Source: Megascapheus bottae (taxonomy: Eukaryota; Chordata; Mammalia; Rodentia; Geomyidae). From it: a stretch of DNA of 64,000 nucleotides. Made by a program: the position numbers and the translations under genes. The notes below the pieces were generated by a model, which did no database searches, was not told where the DNA came from, and saw only the letters and a list, made by a program, of their open reading frames with translations. The stretch is from NCBI GenBank assembly GCA_024803745.1, contig JANJXV010000025.1, positions 20,514,610 to 20,578,609 of the forward strand, written 5' to 3'. Below, piece by piece: positions 1 to 10,770 of the stretch. Position 1 is the stretch's first letter. Each line of letters starts with the position of its first letter.

Positions 1-797
1 GATCAACTGGCAAAAAAAAAAGCTAAAGGAAACTGAAAATGATTCTTTAAAAAAAAAAAAAAATCTCATTTTCTCAAACCCCAGATCAAGGGCCCCAGAA
101 TACTTTGTCCTGTGAAAAATCAGGGAATTAATGATTTTTTTTTTTTTACAATTTAGATGAACCCTTAAAGAATCTATATGCATTTGAAAAGGTTTCAAAA
201 ATAAGCCACTGTTTATGCAAGTGGGAACTTCAACCTCCATTCTATTAGTTAACTATAAACTATTTCATTTTTCCGAACAGAAGGAACAACCCTAAGATTC
301 AGAAAATACCTGGGGTTATTTATTGGCTATTTTACAAAGCAACTATGGCAACCTTACAAACAAATCAAGGTTATAGAGTATGTCCTTACATCTTTCTCTA
401 TTCTCTCTGCAACAGGAGAAAATCAAGTATTTCCAACCTCCTGAACTCCACATAAGTTGTAGTGCAACTATCTCACAGTACCCACCTACTACCTGGGTGT
501 TAGATCAGAGTATTACAGAACTAAGCTCCAAAGCAAGCTTGCATCCTCCTCCCCCTGCCTCTCACCACCCCCAGTAAATCTCTCACACATCAAGATACAA
601 AGCGCCTGGAAGAAACATGAGTACTTATTAATAACCTATGCACAGATTCCTAAACTTTTTAAGTCATTCTGCTTCATACCTTTCAACAATTAAGTCCAGT
701 GACCCCAGGATGTGGCTGGCAATCTGCTATCACATTTATTTAACACAATACACTTTCATATCCCAAAAGCTGTAGGACTATTTGGGAAGGGCATTTT

Positions 798-979
798 TTT
801 TCTTTTTCTTTTCTTTTTTTTTTTTTTTTTTTGCCAGTCATGGGGACTGAAAAGGGCCTGAGCACTGTCCTCTGGCTTTCTCAAGGCCAGAACTCTACCA
901 CTTGAGCCACAGCACCACTTCCAGCTGGTCTTCCTGCATAATGGGCAAGCATTCTTACCCCTAGGCCAAATTCCCGGCC
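798..979 (-). mobile_element. ID-like dimeric SINE, diverged
   Basis: Oligo-T tail at the left, then the inverted right and left tRNA-like halves, ending CCCGGCC. A target-site duplication TTGGGAAGGGCATTTTT flanks it on both sides (about 781-797 and 980-996). Confidence 0.85.
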
Positions 980-1084
980 TTGGGAAGGGCATTTTTAACC
1001 CTCTAGATGATTGCTAAAACCCTCTTCAATATACTGACACAATTCTGACAACCAACAGAAAATCCATTGTTGGTTACTGAAATA

Positions 1085-1322
1085 AGCCGGACGCAGTGGC
1101 TCACACCTGTAACCCTAGCTGCTCAGGAGGCTGAGATCTGAGGATCAAGGTTCAAAGCTAGCCTAGGCACAAAAGGACTGGAACTCTTATCTCCAGTTAA
1201 CCTCTAGAAAAGGGGAAGTGGGGTTTGGCTCAAGGGTAGGGGAGTTGCCTTGAGCTGAAGAGCTCAGGGACAGCGCCCAGGCCTAGTTCAAGCCCCATAA
1301 CCCACAGAGAGAGGGGGGGGGG
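1085..1322 (+). mobile_element. 7SL-like/tRNA-like composite SINE
   Basis: The 5' half is Alu/B1-like (GTGGCTCACACCTGTAA ... GCTGAGATCTGAGGATCA). The 3' half is tRNA-like and ends in a GAG/G run instead of a clean A tail. Confidence 0.85.
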
Positions 1323-1399
1323 GTGTCTGAAATGTCAAATCCAATTTTTTTTTATCACCTAAAGCACTAATTGCCTAAAATCAAATTTCAAGAATGTGT

Positions 1400-1560
1400 G
1401 CCTATATGAAGCCCTGGGTTCAATTCCTCAGTACCACATTAAAAAAAAACGCCTGAAGTAGTGCTGTGGCTCCCAGTGGTAGAGTGCTAGCCTTGAGCAA
1501 AAGAAACTTAGGGAAAGAGTTCAAACCCCAGGACTGGCAAAAAATTAAAATAAAATAAAA
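1400..1560 (+). mobile_element. ID-like dimeric SINE, 5'-truncated
   Basis: Starts inside the left monomer at its B box (CCTGGGTTCAATTCC), has a short A linker and the full right half, and ends in an AAAAT-rich tail. Confidence 0.7.
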
Positions 1561-1721
1561 ATTCACACATCTAAATAGAAGTGAAAACAGCCAAGTACAT
1601 CCAACACAGATACTACTTGTATCTGTATCTGATTTATTTAGAACCCTGTACAGGTCAAGTCAAAGCCATGCTTTTCAAACAACTGTTTTGAGCTACTTAC
1701 TCAATTCTAGACTGGAGCGTT

Positions 1722-1928
1722 CTTTTTTTTTTTTTTTTTTTTTGGCCAATCCTGGGCTTGAGCTCAGGGCCTGAGCACTGTCCTTGGACTTTCTCAAGGC
1801 TAGAGCTCTACCACTTGAGCCTCAGCACCACTTCTAACTTTTTTCTATGTATGTGATACCGAGGAATCGAACCTGAGTCTTCCCGCATGCTAGGCAAGCA
1901 CTCTACCACTAGGCCAAACTCCCGGCCC
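1722..1928 (-). mobile_element. ID-like dimeric SINE, full length
   Basis: T tail, inverted right half, inverted left half ending CTCCCGGCCC. Flanks GGAGCGTTC and GGAGTGTTC look like a slightly mutated target-site duplication. Confidence 0.9.
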
Positions 1929-3059
1929 AGGAGTGTTCATTTTTAAAGTCACTTATGTACATAAGCTCTCAAAAGACACAGAACTTAGGCAAGCACCCTC
2001 GAAAGAATAAGAGATCTCTCCACCATCACCACTACTACTCAAAGATTATTTCAATTCTTTAGGCTGGAAGAATGGCAGGGCTTCCCTAGCAAGCAAGCTT
2101 CCCCTCCCTTAGATCAAACCCCAGTATTGGGGGGGAGGGGAAGGAACAAAAGTTACGTTTTAACATCTTACAATTCAAACTCTTCACTTCCATACAAGTG
2201 AAATCAGGATAATTTCGTCAGAAAGCAAAGCAGCATTTCATAATGTGTGCGTCTGACATTTATCTAGCCAGTTTCTGGCTCTTAAATTTGAAAGCTTTCT
2301 GTATCCACTAACCCTAAAATATACGCAAATGCATTGAGGAAGTTCTTCTGAGCTCTGGGTCAAATTCCAAACGGTCTTCTGATTATTACAATTACAAGCC
2401 TTGACTCAGTAAGAAGGACTAAACCAACCCTAAATTAAACACTCAGAAATTTAAATTTAACTTATTAAAAAACGCTCCTAAAAAATATATATATATATTT
2501 TAATCCAACCGGGCCACAACGCGCGGCCTGAGAGCAAACCTAGCATGGAAAGAGAAAACTCGACTCGAGATGAGTGAGGAGCGCCCCGAGGGGAATCTAA
2601 GTGTCCAGGTGTCGGTCCACCTGCCCCGCCTCGGGGACGAGGACCTCCCTCCACACATTCCACGACCGGCCACCCCACCTCACCTCAGGGCCCCAGCAGC
2701 GCCTGGCCTCAAAGTCAAAAGTTCCTTAGCTGGGAGTTCGAGGTTTAAAAAAAAAAAAAAGACGAACACGTGGGAGGGCCAGCCGGGAACGGAGTTCAGG
2801 TCGTCCACGTGGGGGGCGAGGCGGGCGGGGGTCCCGGGGGTTCTCCAGGAAATCCAGGCGGTCTTCAACTCGCACCCCACACGGGGATTCCCTCTTCCCC
2901 CCGACCCCTGAGGCCAGGGCGTCGGCGGGGCGCCCCCACTCGGGCCTGGCCTTCCCGCCGGCCGACCAGAGACCCAGGGAGCCGCGCCCGGTTCCCCGGG
3001 GCGGCCGGAGGGCCTAGGCCGCGCCCGCCGGCCCCCGCGGCCCCAGGCCTCGGGCGGCG

Positions 3060-3099
3060 CCCCGCAGCCCCGCAGCCCCGCAGCCCCGCAGCCCCGCAG
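3060..3099. repeat. Five perfect copies of an 8-base repeat (CCCCGCAG)
   Basis: CCCCGCAG is repeated five times without error, starting about 30 bases inside SMG1 intron 1 from the donor. On the transcribed strand it reads CTGCGGGG. It is followed on the plus strand by a GGC run. Confidence 0.9.
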
Positions 3100-3131
3100 G
3101 CGGCGGCGGCGGGCTGGCCGCGGTCACCCAC

Positions 3132-3217
3132 CTGGGTTGCCAGTCATTCCAGCTCCGCGGGTACTTGGTGCCGCCGCCGCCGCTGCTCAGCCGAGACCCC
3201 GGGGCTCTGCGGCTCAT
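3132..3217 (-). CDS. SMG1: SMG1 coding exon 1 (N-terminus of the NMD kinase)
   Basis: SMG1 is a very large PI3K-related serine/threonine kinase. With SMG8 and SMG9 it phosphorylates UPF1 and so drives nonsense-mediated mRNA decay; it acts in cytoplasm and nucleus. This exon gives 28 complete codons starting MSRRAPGSRLSS, then a short glycine run, then TKYPRSWNDWQP, and ends on the first two bases (AG) of an arginine codon. I recognise this as the start of vertebrate SMG1. The glycine run is four residues here, against six in the human protein as I remember it. The ATG is at 3217-3215 and the exon closes on a good donor (CAG/GTGGGT). No kinase, HEAT or FATC segment is in the window because the gene continues off the left edge. 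The exon sits in a CpG island with a divergent-looking promoter. A processed copy is unlikely because a donor and intron follow the exon. Confidence 0.92.
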
Positions 3218-3315
3218 TACCTTCCCCGACACGACATGGCCAAGCGCCGCCGCCCGGAGAAGCGCGAGTCGCCGCCCGAACCGGCCGCCGCCGACACTCC
3301 GCTCCGGCCCGGGGC

Positions 3316-3388
3316 TGAGGAGGAAGCCGAGGAGGAGGAGGAGGAGGAGGAGGAGAAGAAGGAGGAGGAGGAGGAGGCGGCGGCGGCG
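3316..3388. repeat. GAG/GCG triplet run in the SMG1 5' UTR region
   Basis: A purine-rich GAG/GAA run passes into a GGC run. On the SMG1 sense strand it is CTC/CTT and GCC, probably in the 5' UTR. On the plus strand it reads as a poly-glutamate then poly-alanine frame, which I do not consider coding. Confidence 0.8.
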
Positions 3389-3643
3389 AAGGGCGGGGGA
3401 GGCCGACGGCCGTTCCGGGTTCCGCCTGAGCCCGCAGCGCAGGGCGAGGAGGCGGGAGCGGCGCGGCGAGGGGGAGGCGGAGGAAGGGGAGGCGACGTCT
3501 CTTTCCAGAGCCGTACGCGGCCCGCGACGCCCGGGCCCAGGAGGACGAGGACGGCGAGGAGGAGGAGGCGGTGGCGGCGGCTCCTCACGCTCACACGGCC
3601 ACGGCTTCCCCGCCTCCCGGCTCCGCCCGCCGCGCCGCCGCTG

Positions 3644-3662
3644 CCGCACGGCATGCTGGGAA
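3644..3662 (-). promoter_or_regulatory. ZNF143/THAP11-type site in the SMG1 promoter
   Basis: Read on the minus strand this is TTCCCAGCATGCCGTGCGG, which closely matches the known ZNF143 (Staf) element with the TTCCCAGCATGC core common in human bidirectional and housekeeping promoters. It lies about 430 bases upstream of the SMG1 ATG, inside the CpG island. Binding is inferred from the motif only. Confidence 0.6.
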
Positions 3663-3700
3663 CGAGGGGCGGCGCCGGCGCCCGCCGAGCCTGGGGAGAA

Positions 3701-3776
3701 GGGGCGGGGCCTTGTGTGGATGAGGGAGGCGTGTCTAGGCTCGCGGAGGGGCGTGGTCTGATGGGGGGCGGAGCCG
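3701..3776. promoter_or_regulatory. GC boxes / KLF-Sp1 sites
   Basis: Three candidate Sp/KLF sites lie together: GGGGCGGGGC at 3701-3710, GGGGCGTGG near 3748-3756 and GGGGGGCGGAGCC near 3764-3775. They are just upstream of the ZNF143-like site relative to SMG1 transcription and fit a TATA-less promoter. Confidence 0.55.
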
Positions 3777-4206
3777 AGAGCAGACCGCCCTCGAGGCCCG
3801 GGGATTCGTCCACCGCGGGGCATCACGGGATTGGGCCCTGTCCACCCTCGCCTTTGCGCGCACACGCTCACACACACTCACACAGTCAGCTGTAATCAGG
3901 CGTCCAATGAGGGCAAGGAGGTTCTTGCGTCAGGCATTGGAGTTGGCGAGCGCCCACCTGCTCGTGGTCCTCCGGAAGAAAGTAGAAATAGGAAGGTGGT
4001 GCACACCTGAAATGTGTGCACCCAGTCCTGGCACTGCCAGGACCCAGCCCTCCGGCCTGTGCTTAGAATCACCCTTTACTCTAACCTTGTCCTCCCCGCC
4101 TCATCTCTTTCCCAACACAGTCTGGGCAAGGGAAGCAGGGACCAACCTGAAACACCTTTCTAGTTCCTCCTAAAGAATTCACGGAAGCATCTGAATTCAC
4201 CTTAAT

Positions 4207-4725
4207 GTGAATGCAGATAGAGAACATGCACCCAAGAGTCTGGAGGGAAACTGGATGGTCAAGCATTTTCCTAGCATCCGCAGGGCTCTGGGTTCAATCC
4301 CCAGCCCTGTAAAGGGCAGAGGGCAAGATGGACAAGACGCCAACCCCATAAGTGTCTGCATAAGGGATCTTGTCCTGTTACTTAGTGTTGCAGATAAAAC
4401 TGTGCAATTGCTAGCGTGGATACTTGATTATGAGATTGTAAGTTCCAGCATTCTAAAGCAGGGAAAGTCAAACTTTAGAAGACACTTTCCTCCCTCTTCC
4501 TTCTCTCCCTGCTCACCCAGGTACTAATAAATGCTGGTATTTGCCTCAGCCCTGAAATCCCCACTGGGAACTGGGCGTACCTGAAACCTTCCCCCCCCCC
4601 CTCTCACACACACACATACAAATAAATGGATCTGAGAATGGAGCTTGGTGGGAGAGCATTTGCCTGCAGTTGAGCAAAGCCCTCGGTTTTATCACCAGCA
4701 CTTCAGACTAATAAATTGATAATTC
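4207..4725 (+). mobile_element. Old ID-like tRNA-derived fragments
   Basis: Two diverged monomers are visible: one near 4255-4312 (CTAGCATCC ... CTGGGTTCAATCCCCAG) and one near 4630-4712 (GGAGAGCATTTGCCTG). Neither has a clear tail or duplication, and both carry too many changes to be tRNA genes. Confidence 0.5.
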
Positions 4726-5040
4726 AGTAAAACAAGAAATGCATTGAGTGAAGGGAGATAAATCCTATATGCACACACTCTAGTTAGAAATCACCTGGGG
4801 TACCCCACCTCCCTTTTGCTAAGGGAAGAATATGAAGAAGGGTCCTACAGTTATTCAGAAAGAACCTGCAAGTGTGATCTCCTACCATTTCTTCTTTCAC
4901 TCCCTCTACCTCCCACACCCCCACTTGCTGATACTGAAATTTGAACTCAGAGCCTGATGCTTGCAAGGTTATTGCTCAACCACTTGACCCACACCTCCAA
5001 CCCTTCTCTAGTTTCTTATGAAGATAAAAAGTCTCTGTGA

Positions 5041-5236
5041 GGGCCGGGAGTTTGGCCTAGTGGTAGAGTGCTTGCATAGCATGCACAAAGACCCGGGTTC
5101 CATTTCTCCGTACCACATACATAGAAAAAAGCCAGAAGTGGTGCTGTGGCTCAAGTGGTAGAGCTCTAGCCCTGAGAAAGCCCAAGGACAGTGCTGACCT
5201 GAGCTCAAGCCCAAAACTGGCAAAAAAAAAAAAAAA
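5041..5236 (+). mobile_element. ID-like dimeric SINE, full length with target-site duplication
   Basis: This is a textbook copy. The left monomer has an A box (TGGCCTAGTGG) and B-box-like GGGTTCCATTTC, followed by an A-rich linker, the right tRNA-like half and an A tail. The duplication AAAAAGTCTCTGTGA ends at 5040 and recurs directly after the tail. Confidence 0.93.
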
Positions 5237-5480
5237 GTCTCTGTGAATCCAATCCTGAAGTAGAGTCCCCTTAGTATTGTCTTCCTTGTGAGACTATTTG
5301 TCCTTCAACAAATCATTCTTTTGTTTATTTGAAATTGATTTAATTATATAATCACTACATAGTAATTAATACATCTTACATGTATAATATAAACACATTT
5401 ATGTTATAAATTATAACACAATTATTCTTTTGATTCTTCTTAAATTAATCATGACAAATAAGCTGTTTTTATGTATTGAG

Positions 5481-5727
5481 GGGACTGGCACTTGGGCTTG
5501 AACTCAGAGTCTAGGCACTGAGTTAACTTTTTCTACTCAAGGCTGGTGCTCTAAAACTTGATCCACAGCTTCATTTTGCAGGCATTTTGCAGGCATTTTG
5601 CTGTTTAATCGGAGATAAGAATCTCACAGACGTGTCTGTGAGGGAGGCTTCAAACCACAATCCTTAGATTTTAGCCACCTGTGTTGCTATGCTAGAATTA
5701 CTAGACATTAGGCCCCAGTTCCTGGCT
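5481..5727 (-). mobile_element. 7SL-like/tRNA-like composite SINE, diverged
   Basis: Inverted tRNA-like half followed by inverted 7SL-like half. A short internal duplication (CATTTTGCAGG twice) lies near 5573-5600. Confidence 0.75.
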
Positions 5728-6042
5728 TGGTTGTGTGTATTTTTTAACGGTTCTTTTGTTATTGGTGGTTTGTTATTGGTGGATGGTGGGGATTTGGGGT
5801 CATATTTTTGAGAGTGGCTTTGAAATTGAGAGCCTCAGTCACTCTCCTAAATTCTGGGTCAACCCTCACATAACTTTTTAACATACATATTGAAAACCAT
5901 TCAGTAAAAATTACTGAAAACCTACTTTTGAGGACAGTGTAGTTATCAGGACCTTGAGGAACTGAAGGAGTTTTGATTAGGGAGCTGGGTCTATTATGAG
6001 AAATGTCTGGAACTGGGGCTCAAGTTGGTAGAATTGTAGCTG

Positions 6043-6265
6043 GCCACCCGTGGCCCACGCCAGCAATCCTAACTACTCCGGGGGGCTGAGATCTGAGGAC
6101 TGAGTTTTGAATGCAGCCTGGGCAGGAAATTCACGTGAAATGCTTACCTCCAATTAGCTACTCAAAAAACTGAAGAGGAGCTGTGGCTCAAGTGGTAGAG
6201 CACTAGCCTTGAATATACAGAGGAACAGTGCCCAGGCCCTGAGTTCAAGCCCCACAGCCTACAAA
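6043..6265 (+). mobile_element. 7SL-like/tRNA-like composite SINE
   Basis: Both halves are present with an A-rich tail. A further old ID-like fragment follows at about 6270-6330. Confidence 0.8.
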
Positions 6266-6877
6266 AACAAAAAGATAGAGTGTGCTTAGCATGTTCAAGG
6301 TGCTGAGTTTAAGCCCTAATATCACCACACATAAATAAATAATGAACTTATTCATTTGTTCAATCTTTCCTCTCCTCTGCTGGGATTCTATCTTGAGCTG
6401 ACCAGAGATTCCAGATTTTCTTTCTTTTCTTTCCTTCTTTTTTTCTCACCCTCCCTATTTTTTGAGACAGAGACTCACTATATAATCTTAAACTCTTGGT
6501 CCTCTTTCTCTCAAATTCTGAGATTACAGATATGTTTCACCATGCCTGGACTAGCTTCAGAGCCTTTTCATAGAGCTTGGGTATAGATCAGTGGTAAAGT
6601 ACTGTCCTAGAAGTGCTCAGTTTGATCTGTAACACAGAAAAGAGAAAAGTTAAAGACAAAGAAAGAGGAGGAGGAGAAGGAATAAGAGGAAAAGAAAAGG
6701 AGGGAAAGGAGAGGAGAGCCTTTCTTTACTCTCAATTCTGAGCTTATTTGGATCTATTTTCTCAAGTTCTTTACCTTCTGATATCTCCGGTGAATTGATG
6801 AAAAAATGACTGATGTAAGAAATCAATCAGTTTTACTTCCTGGTAAAACTGGTCATGGTTTTGTTTTGCTTTGGACT

Positions 6878-7106
6878 GGGTTTTTGTGCCAGTCCTGGGG
6901 CTTGTACTCAATGTCTGGGCACTGTTCCTTGACTTTGTGTTCAAGGCAAATGCTTGGGCCACAGATCCATTTCTAGTATTTTGGTGATGAATTGGAGATT
7001 GGAGTCTCACAAACTTTCCTGTCCAGGCTGGCTTCAAACCATAATCCTCAGATCTCAGCCTCTTGAATAGCTAGGATTACAGGTGTGAGCCATTTGTATA
7101 GCCCAT
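6878..7106 (-). mobile_element. 7SL-like/tRNA-like composite SINE
   Basis: Inverted copy running from TGCCAGTCCTGGGGCTTG to GGATTACAGGTGTGAGCC. Confidence 0.85.
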
Positions 7107-7143
7107 CCATTTTTTTTAATACTTAGAATAAAATCTAGAACCT

Positions 7144-7265
7144 CCCAAAGTTGGGCATGGTAGTGTATGTCCATAATCCACCACTGGATAAGCTGGGGTC
7201 AAAGCATCATGAGTTCTAAGCCAACCTGGGCTATACAGCAAGACCCTGTCTCTAAAACAAACAGA
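7144..7265 (+). mobile_element. B1-like 7SL monomer
   Basis: TTGGGCATGGTAGTGTATG ... GCCAACCTGGGCTATACAGC ... CCCTGTCTCTAAAAC is a diverged B1-type monomer without a tRNA half. Confidence 0.7.
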
Positions 7266-7683
7266 TCAAAGCAAGCAAGCAAAACACAAGTGACAAAACA
7301 AAGCAAATAAATTAGGGAAAGAAGAAGAACAAGAAGAGAAATAAGAGGAGAAGAAAAAAGTGAAACTACAAGTGGCTGCAAACTTTGGCACCTGGAGCTG
7401 GCATTGAACTTCATGGTAGAGCTCTGATCTAGGATGCCAGGCCCCAGGTTCAATCTTCAGCACTGCAAAGCTAAATAAACAGCATAAGAATATCCAGCTC
7501 CCCATACATTCCTAACACCGCAGTTCATATCCAGAGTGAGATCTTAACAGTAGTTCTTAATTTTGTTTTCCTAATGGACTCTGCAGACCTAGGCTTCATC
7601 CCAAACCCATTAAAATGGAATCCCTGGGTGTAGTGATGTTTACAGCTCCCCAGGGCATTCAAATGTGTAGCCAAAACAGAGGA

Positions 7684-7795
7684 GTGCTGGAAGTGGAGCT
7701 GTGGCTCCAGTGGAAGAATGCCAACCTTGAGCAAAAAAAAAAAAAGCCAAGCAAGAGCATGAGGTCCTGAGTTCAACCCCTGAGTACCAGCACAA
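7684..7795 (+). mobile_element. Right half of a composite SINE
   Basis: Only the tRNA-like half is present (GAAGTGGAGCTGTGGCTCC ... GAGTTCAACCCCTGAG), with an internal A run. Its tail leads straight into a GGAA microsatellite. Confidence 0.7.
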
Positions 7796-7870
7796 AGAAG
7801 AAGGAAAGAAGGAAGGAAGGAAGGAAGGAAGGAAGGAAGGAAGGAAGAAAGGAAAGAAGGGAGGAGGGGA
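7796..7870. repeat. (GGAA)n microsatellite at a SINE tail
   Basis: A nearly pure GAAG/GGAA run starts where the SINE tail ends. GGAA arrays are recognised ETS-factor targets in other genomes; no such role is claimed here. Confidence 0.9.
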
Positions 7871-7972
7871 AGTTGAGACGTACCACTTCAGGACCCTTAA
7901 ACACTGAAACAGTTTTCAGAGGTCTCCTCAATCCCACCTCAACCATGTGGATTATAAAAGTAATGCTAAACC

Positions 7973-8325
7973 AATGTGGTAGCACACACCTGTAATCTCA
8001 GTACCTGGGAAGGCAGGGCAGGAGGATTATAAGTTTGGGGCCATCATGAACTATATGAGACTCTGCCTCAAAAAAAAATTAATCAACTTAAAAAACTTTA
8101 AAAAGGCTCATGCCTGTAATCCTAGCTACTCAAGAAGCTGAGATCTGAGGACTGCAGGTGGAAGCCATCCCAGGTAGAAAATTCAGTGAAACTTTCATCT
8201 TCAATTTGCCAGCAAAATGCCAGAAGAGCAGCTGTGGTTCAAGTGGTAGAGTGCCAGCCTGGAGCCTTTAGAGCTCCAGAACAATTCCTAGGCCCTGAGT
8301 GGAAGCTCCAGTAAAATTCTATTTG
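7973..8325 (+). mobile_element. B1-like monomer followed by a composite SINE
   Basis: A B1-like monomer with an A tail is at 7973-8092. A 7SL-like/tRNA-like composite starts at about 8104 (GGCTCATGCCTGTAATCC) and runs to about 8325. Confidence 0.8.
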
Positions 8326-8469
8326 TAAAACAAAACCCACAAAAGTTAAAAGCAGTCATTCAGTAACTATGTGTTGGGAGAAGCCAGAATGAACGGAGCT
8401 AGGGTGGAGCATCAACCACACACAGGCCTGTGAGTCAGCTTTGGCCAAGGCCCTGGGTCTTGGCTCTAC

Positions 8470-8700
8470 TAACCCTGACTGAGATCAACTGATATTTATT
8501 GAGCATTTACTAATGCCTTACCCTGAGCCAATTCATGACATTCCCCCAGACCCTACAACCAGGTAGAAAGACACCAATGAAGCATTTCACAGACTACGTC
8601 TTTGGTGCCAAGAGAAGCTAAGCTGCCTGGTCAATGTCACCCAGCTGGCAGGAAGGCAAGGAGCAGGCTGGGAAGGTCACAGACAGGAACAGAAGGGACC
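8470..8700 (+). mobile_element. MIR/L2-type ancient repeat
   Basis: The stretch with ATATTTATTGAGCATTTACT and, further on, CTGCCTGGTCAATGTCACCC then CAGCTGGCAGG has the order and wording of mammal-wide L2/MIR consensus sequences. It is strongly diverged, so the family is uncertain. Confidence 0.5.
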
Positions 8701-8978
8701 TGTGGCCACAACCTTACATTCATCAAAGGCCTCAGTTTTAGATTATTGACCACATGGTGGAGGAAGGTATACAGGCTGGCGGGAAAAGCCAGAAGTGGGG
8801 AATCAGAAAGCTATGCCTGGCTACCTGCCCATGCTACATCACTGCAGGAGCTTAGTGAGAAACTGTGGGCAACTACTATTAATCATAATTTGCCCCGATA
8901 AGAAAAAGATTCCAATATAAAACAGAAATTGTAAACACAGCACAGGACCTAGGAATGTAGCACAGTGGTCGATTAATT

Positions 8979-8981
8979 CCT

Positions 8982-9020
<39 letters not shown>

Positions 9021-9032
9021 CTCTTTCTTTCG
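8979..9032. repeat. (CTTT)n microsatellite at the tail of an inverted SINE
   Basis: The CTTT run abuts the 3' end of the minus-strand SINE that follows. Confidence 0.9.
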
Positions 9033-9035
9033 TTT

Positions 9036-9268
9036 GGGGGAAGGGTTTTATGGGGACTGAACTCTGGCCTGGGCGATGTCCCTGAGCTCTTTAGCTCAAG
9101 TCTACTGCCCTACCCTTGAGCTACAGCCCCACTTCCCATTTTCTAGTGATTAATTGGAGATAAGAGTCTCTCAGCTTTGTATTGCCTGGGTTGGCTTTGA
9201 ACTGTGATCCTCAGATCTAGCCTCCAGAAAAGCTAGGATTACAGGCGTGAGCTATCACGCTCGGTGTA
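9036..9268 (-). mobile_element. 7SL-like/tRNA-like composite SINE
   Basis: Inverted copy ending GGATTACAGGCGTGAGC. Confidence 0.85.
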
Positions 9269-9554
9269 ATTATTTCTATATCTATGAGGTTCTGAATTCA
9301 ATTCCCAATACACCCACAACCCCCCTCCACACACCCACTGTATATATAACACACAACACAAATTTTATATCTTTGCTCTTCCATAAATTTTTTATTTAAG
9401 AATAAAAATTCCTAAGCCTCTAGCACCTGAATATCTTTCCTTTCTTCTTCCTTTTTTTTTTCTGAATTTCACAAAATAACATCGCTTTATATTTATTTAG
9501 AGTTCTGACAGTTGAAAAGATTCATGCATTGGGGTTTCATTTTTTCTGGAGGGG

Positions 9555-9805
9555 GGGATGCTTTCTTTGAGCCAACACTGGTCTTGAACTCAGGGACTGA
9601 ATGCTGACCCTTAGCTTTTTTTTTGCTTACTATCACTTGAGCCACAGCTCCATTTCTGGCTTTTTTTTTTCTTTTTGTAGTTAATCAGAGATATGAGTCT
9701 CACAGATTTTCTTTTCCCAGATGAGCTTCAAATTGTCATCATCAGATCTCAGCCCCTTGAGCAGCCAGGGCTAAAGGTGTGAAGTCACTGTCACCAAGCA
9801 AGTGA
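9555..9805 (-). mobile_element. 7SL-like/tRNA-like composite SINE, diverged
   Basis: Both inverted halves are recognisable, with extra T runs between them. Confidence 0.75.
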
Positions 9806-10570
9806 TCAGTCCTCTGGAGTCAGGATTTGAATTCTGTCCCATCCCAGGACAGAATCCTCAGGATTATTCAAATTCCCTACTTAGATGCTCAAATTCATCC
9901 CCCATTTAAGTTAAAAAAAAAGGATAGGGGGAGGTTATCTCTCTTGTTTTGTTTTAACCCTTATACCTGGCCCACAATTAACCCTAACTGGTCACAAAGA
10001 ACTGATAGAATTCACTGTCAGAGAAAGAGACACAAGTCCTGGGGTAATTTTTTAAGTAACTATTTTAATAATTATTATTTTTAAAAAGTGAATCTTGATG
10101 TAGACTGTAAACTTCACCTAACAATAATATACCAAGGGTAATTTTTTAAAAAACACAACCTCAAAAAGCAAATTCACACCATAGAAACATGAAAGCAGAT
10201 TTCTCTTTGAAAAAGAAATTAAAAAAACAACAAAAAACACCAACCTTCTTCCTGCTTCTAAGCCAGGAGATCTTTGCCACAGGTCAGCCTTGCTCCGTAA
10301 GAGCTATTTTTATAGCGACTTTTCAAGTTGGTAACAGGAGGCATTTGGCTGGGACCTGGCACATTGGAAACCTCTGCCTGGTGGCCCAGAATGCAGCAGA
10401 GGCCAAGGCCAGACTCCAGTGGATCTGGGCACAGGATGTGCTGCAGCGTGATCTCCTGGCCATAAACAACACCGGAGGATGCTCAGGGTAAATGCCTTTG
10501 TATCTCACCACGTGGAGACAGATGACAGGGCCATGTTCCCGTAACCCAAGAACTGCCATAGTATCATAGT
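9806..10570. other. Unique-looking interval, no gene seen
   Basis: No SINE is visible. Short frames run on both strands at 10189-10559, but none has splice sites or a recognisable product. The stretch 10240-10480 is more GC-rich than its surroundings and could be an old conserved element or repeat. Confidence 0.5.
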
Positions 10571-10584
10571 ATTGTTCCTGTCCC

Positions 10585-10715
10585 TTCTTCTCTTCCCTTC
10601 ATTTTTCCTTCCTCCCTTCCCTCCTTCTTTCCTTCCCTTCCCTCCCTCCCACTCTCTCACCTTTCCTTCCCTCCCTCCTTTCCTCCCTCTCTTCCTCCCT
10701 CCCTCCCTCCCTATC
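10585..10715. repeat. Pyrimidine-only CCTT/CCCT tract
   Basis: Almost pure C/T on the plus strand with irregular CCTTCC and CCCTCC units. Confidence 0.9.
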
Positions 10716-10770
10716 ACCAGGCCCTACAATCTGACTTGTGTTGTCTTTCCTCTGATTCTTCCCTCACTGT

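Larger units (their letters stand above)
1..3131 (-). other. SMG1: SMG1 intron 1 (5' part, runs off the left edge)
   Basis: The splice donor after coding exon 1 lies at 3131-3130 on the minus strand (CAG followed by GTGGGT), so everything to the left is intron 1 as far as the edge. I found no sequence like the expected second exon in these 3.1 kb. The part from about 2500 to 3131 is CpG-rich and belongs to the promoter island. The part from 1 to 2470 is AT-rich and holds several SINE copies. Confidence 0.8.
2500..3900. promoter_or_regulatory. SMG1: CpG-island promoter of SMG1
   Basis: This is the only long stretch in the window with dense CpG and GC content, and it covers SMG1 exon 1, the presumed 5' UTR (3218 to roughly 3600) and the start of intron 1. 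It contains GGC and GAG runs, GC boxes, a ZNF143/THAP11-like site and CCAAT boxes in both orientations (inverted at 3830-3834, direct at 3904-3908). No TATA box is evident, as is usual for housekeeping genes. I could not place the transcription start exactly. A divergent plus-strand transcript is possible, but nothing in the sequence proves one. Confidence 0.85.

Noticed and set aside
380..577. 65-residue plus-strand frame in SMG1 intron 1
   Set aside because: Short, with a non-standard start, no homology and antisense to the gene.
3060..3099. CRISPR-like regular repeats
   Set aside because: Direct tandem octamers without spacers in a vertebrate promoter.
3014..3877. 287-residue minus-strand frame around SMG1 exon 1
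   Set aside because: Only 28 codons (3132-3217) are real exon. The rest is 5' UTR, promoter and intron read through the splice donor.
3137..3895. Long plus-strand frame with poly-Glu and poly-Ala in the CpG island
   Set aside because: It lies antisense to SMG1 exon 1 and its promoter. The residues come from GAG and GCG runs, and no homologous protein is recognised.
5041..5115. tRNA gene suspected from A-box and B-box matches
   Set aside because: It is the left half of an ID-like SINE. No tRNA cloverleaf is intact, and the same sequence recurs many times with A tails and duplications.
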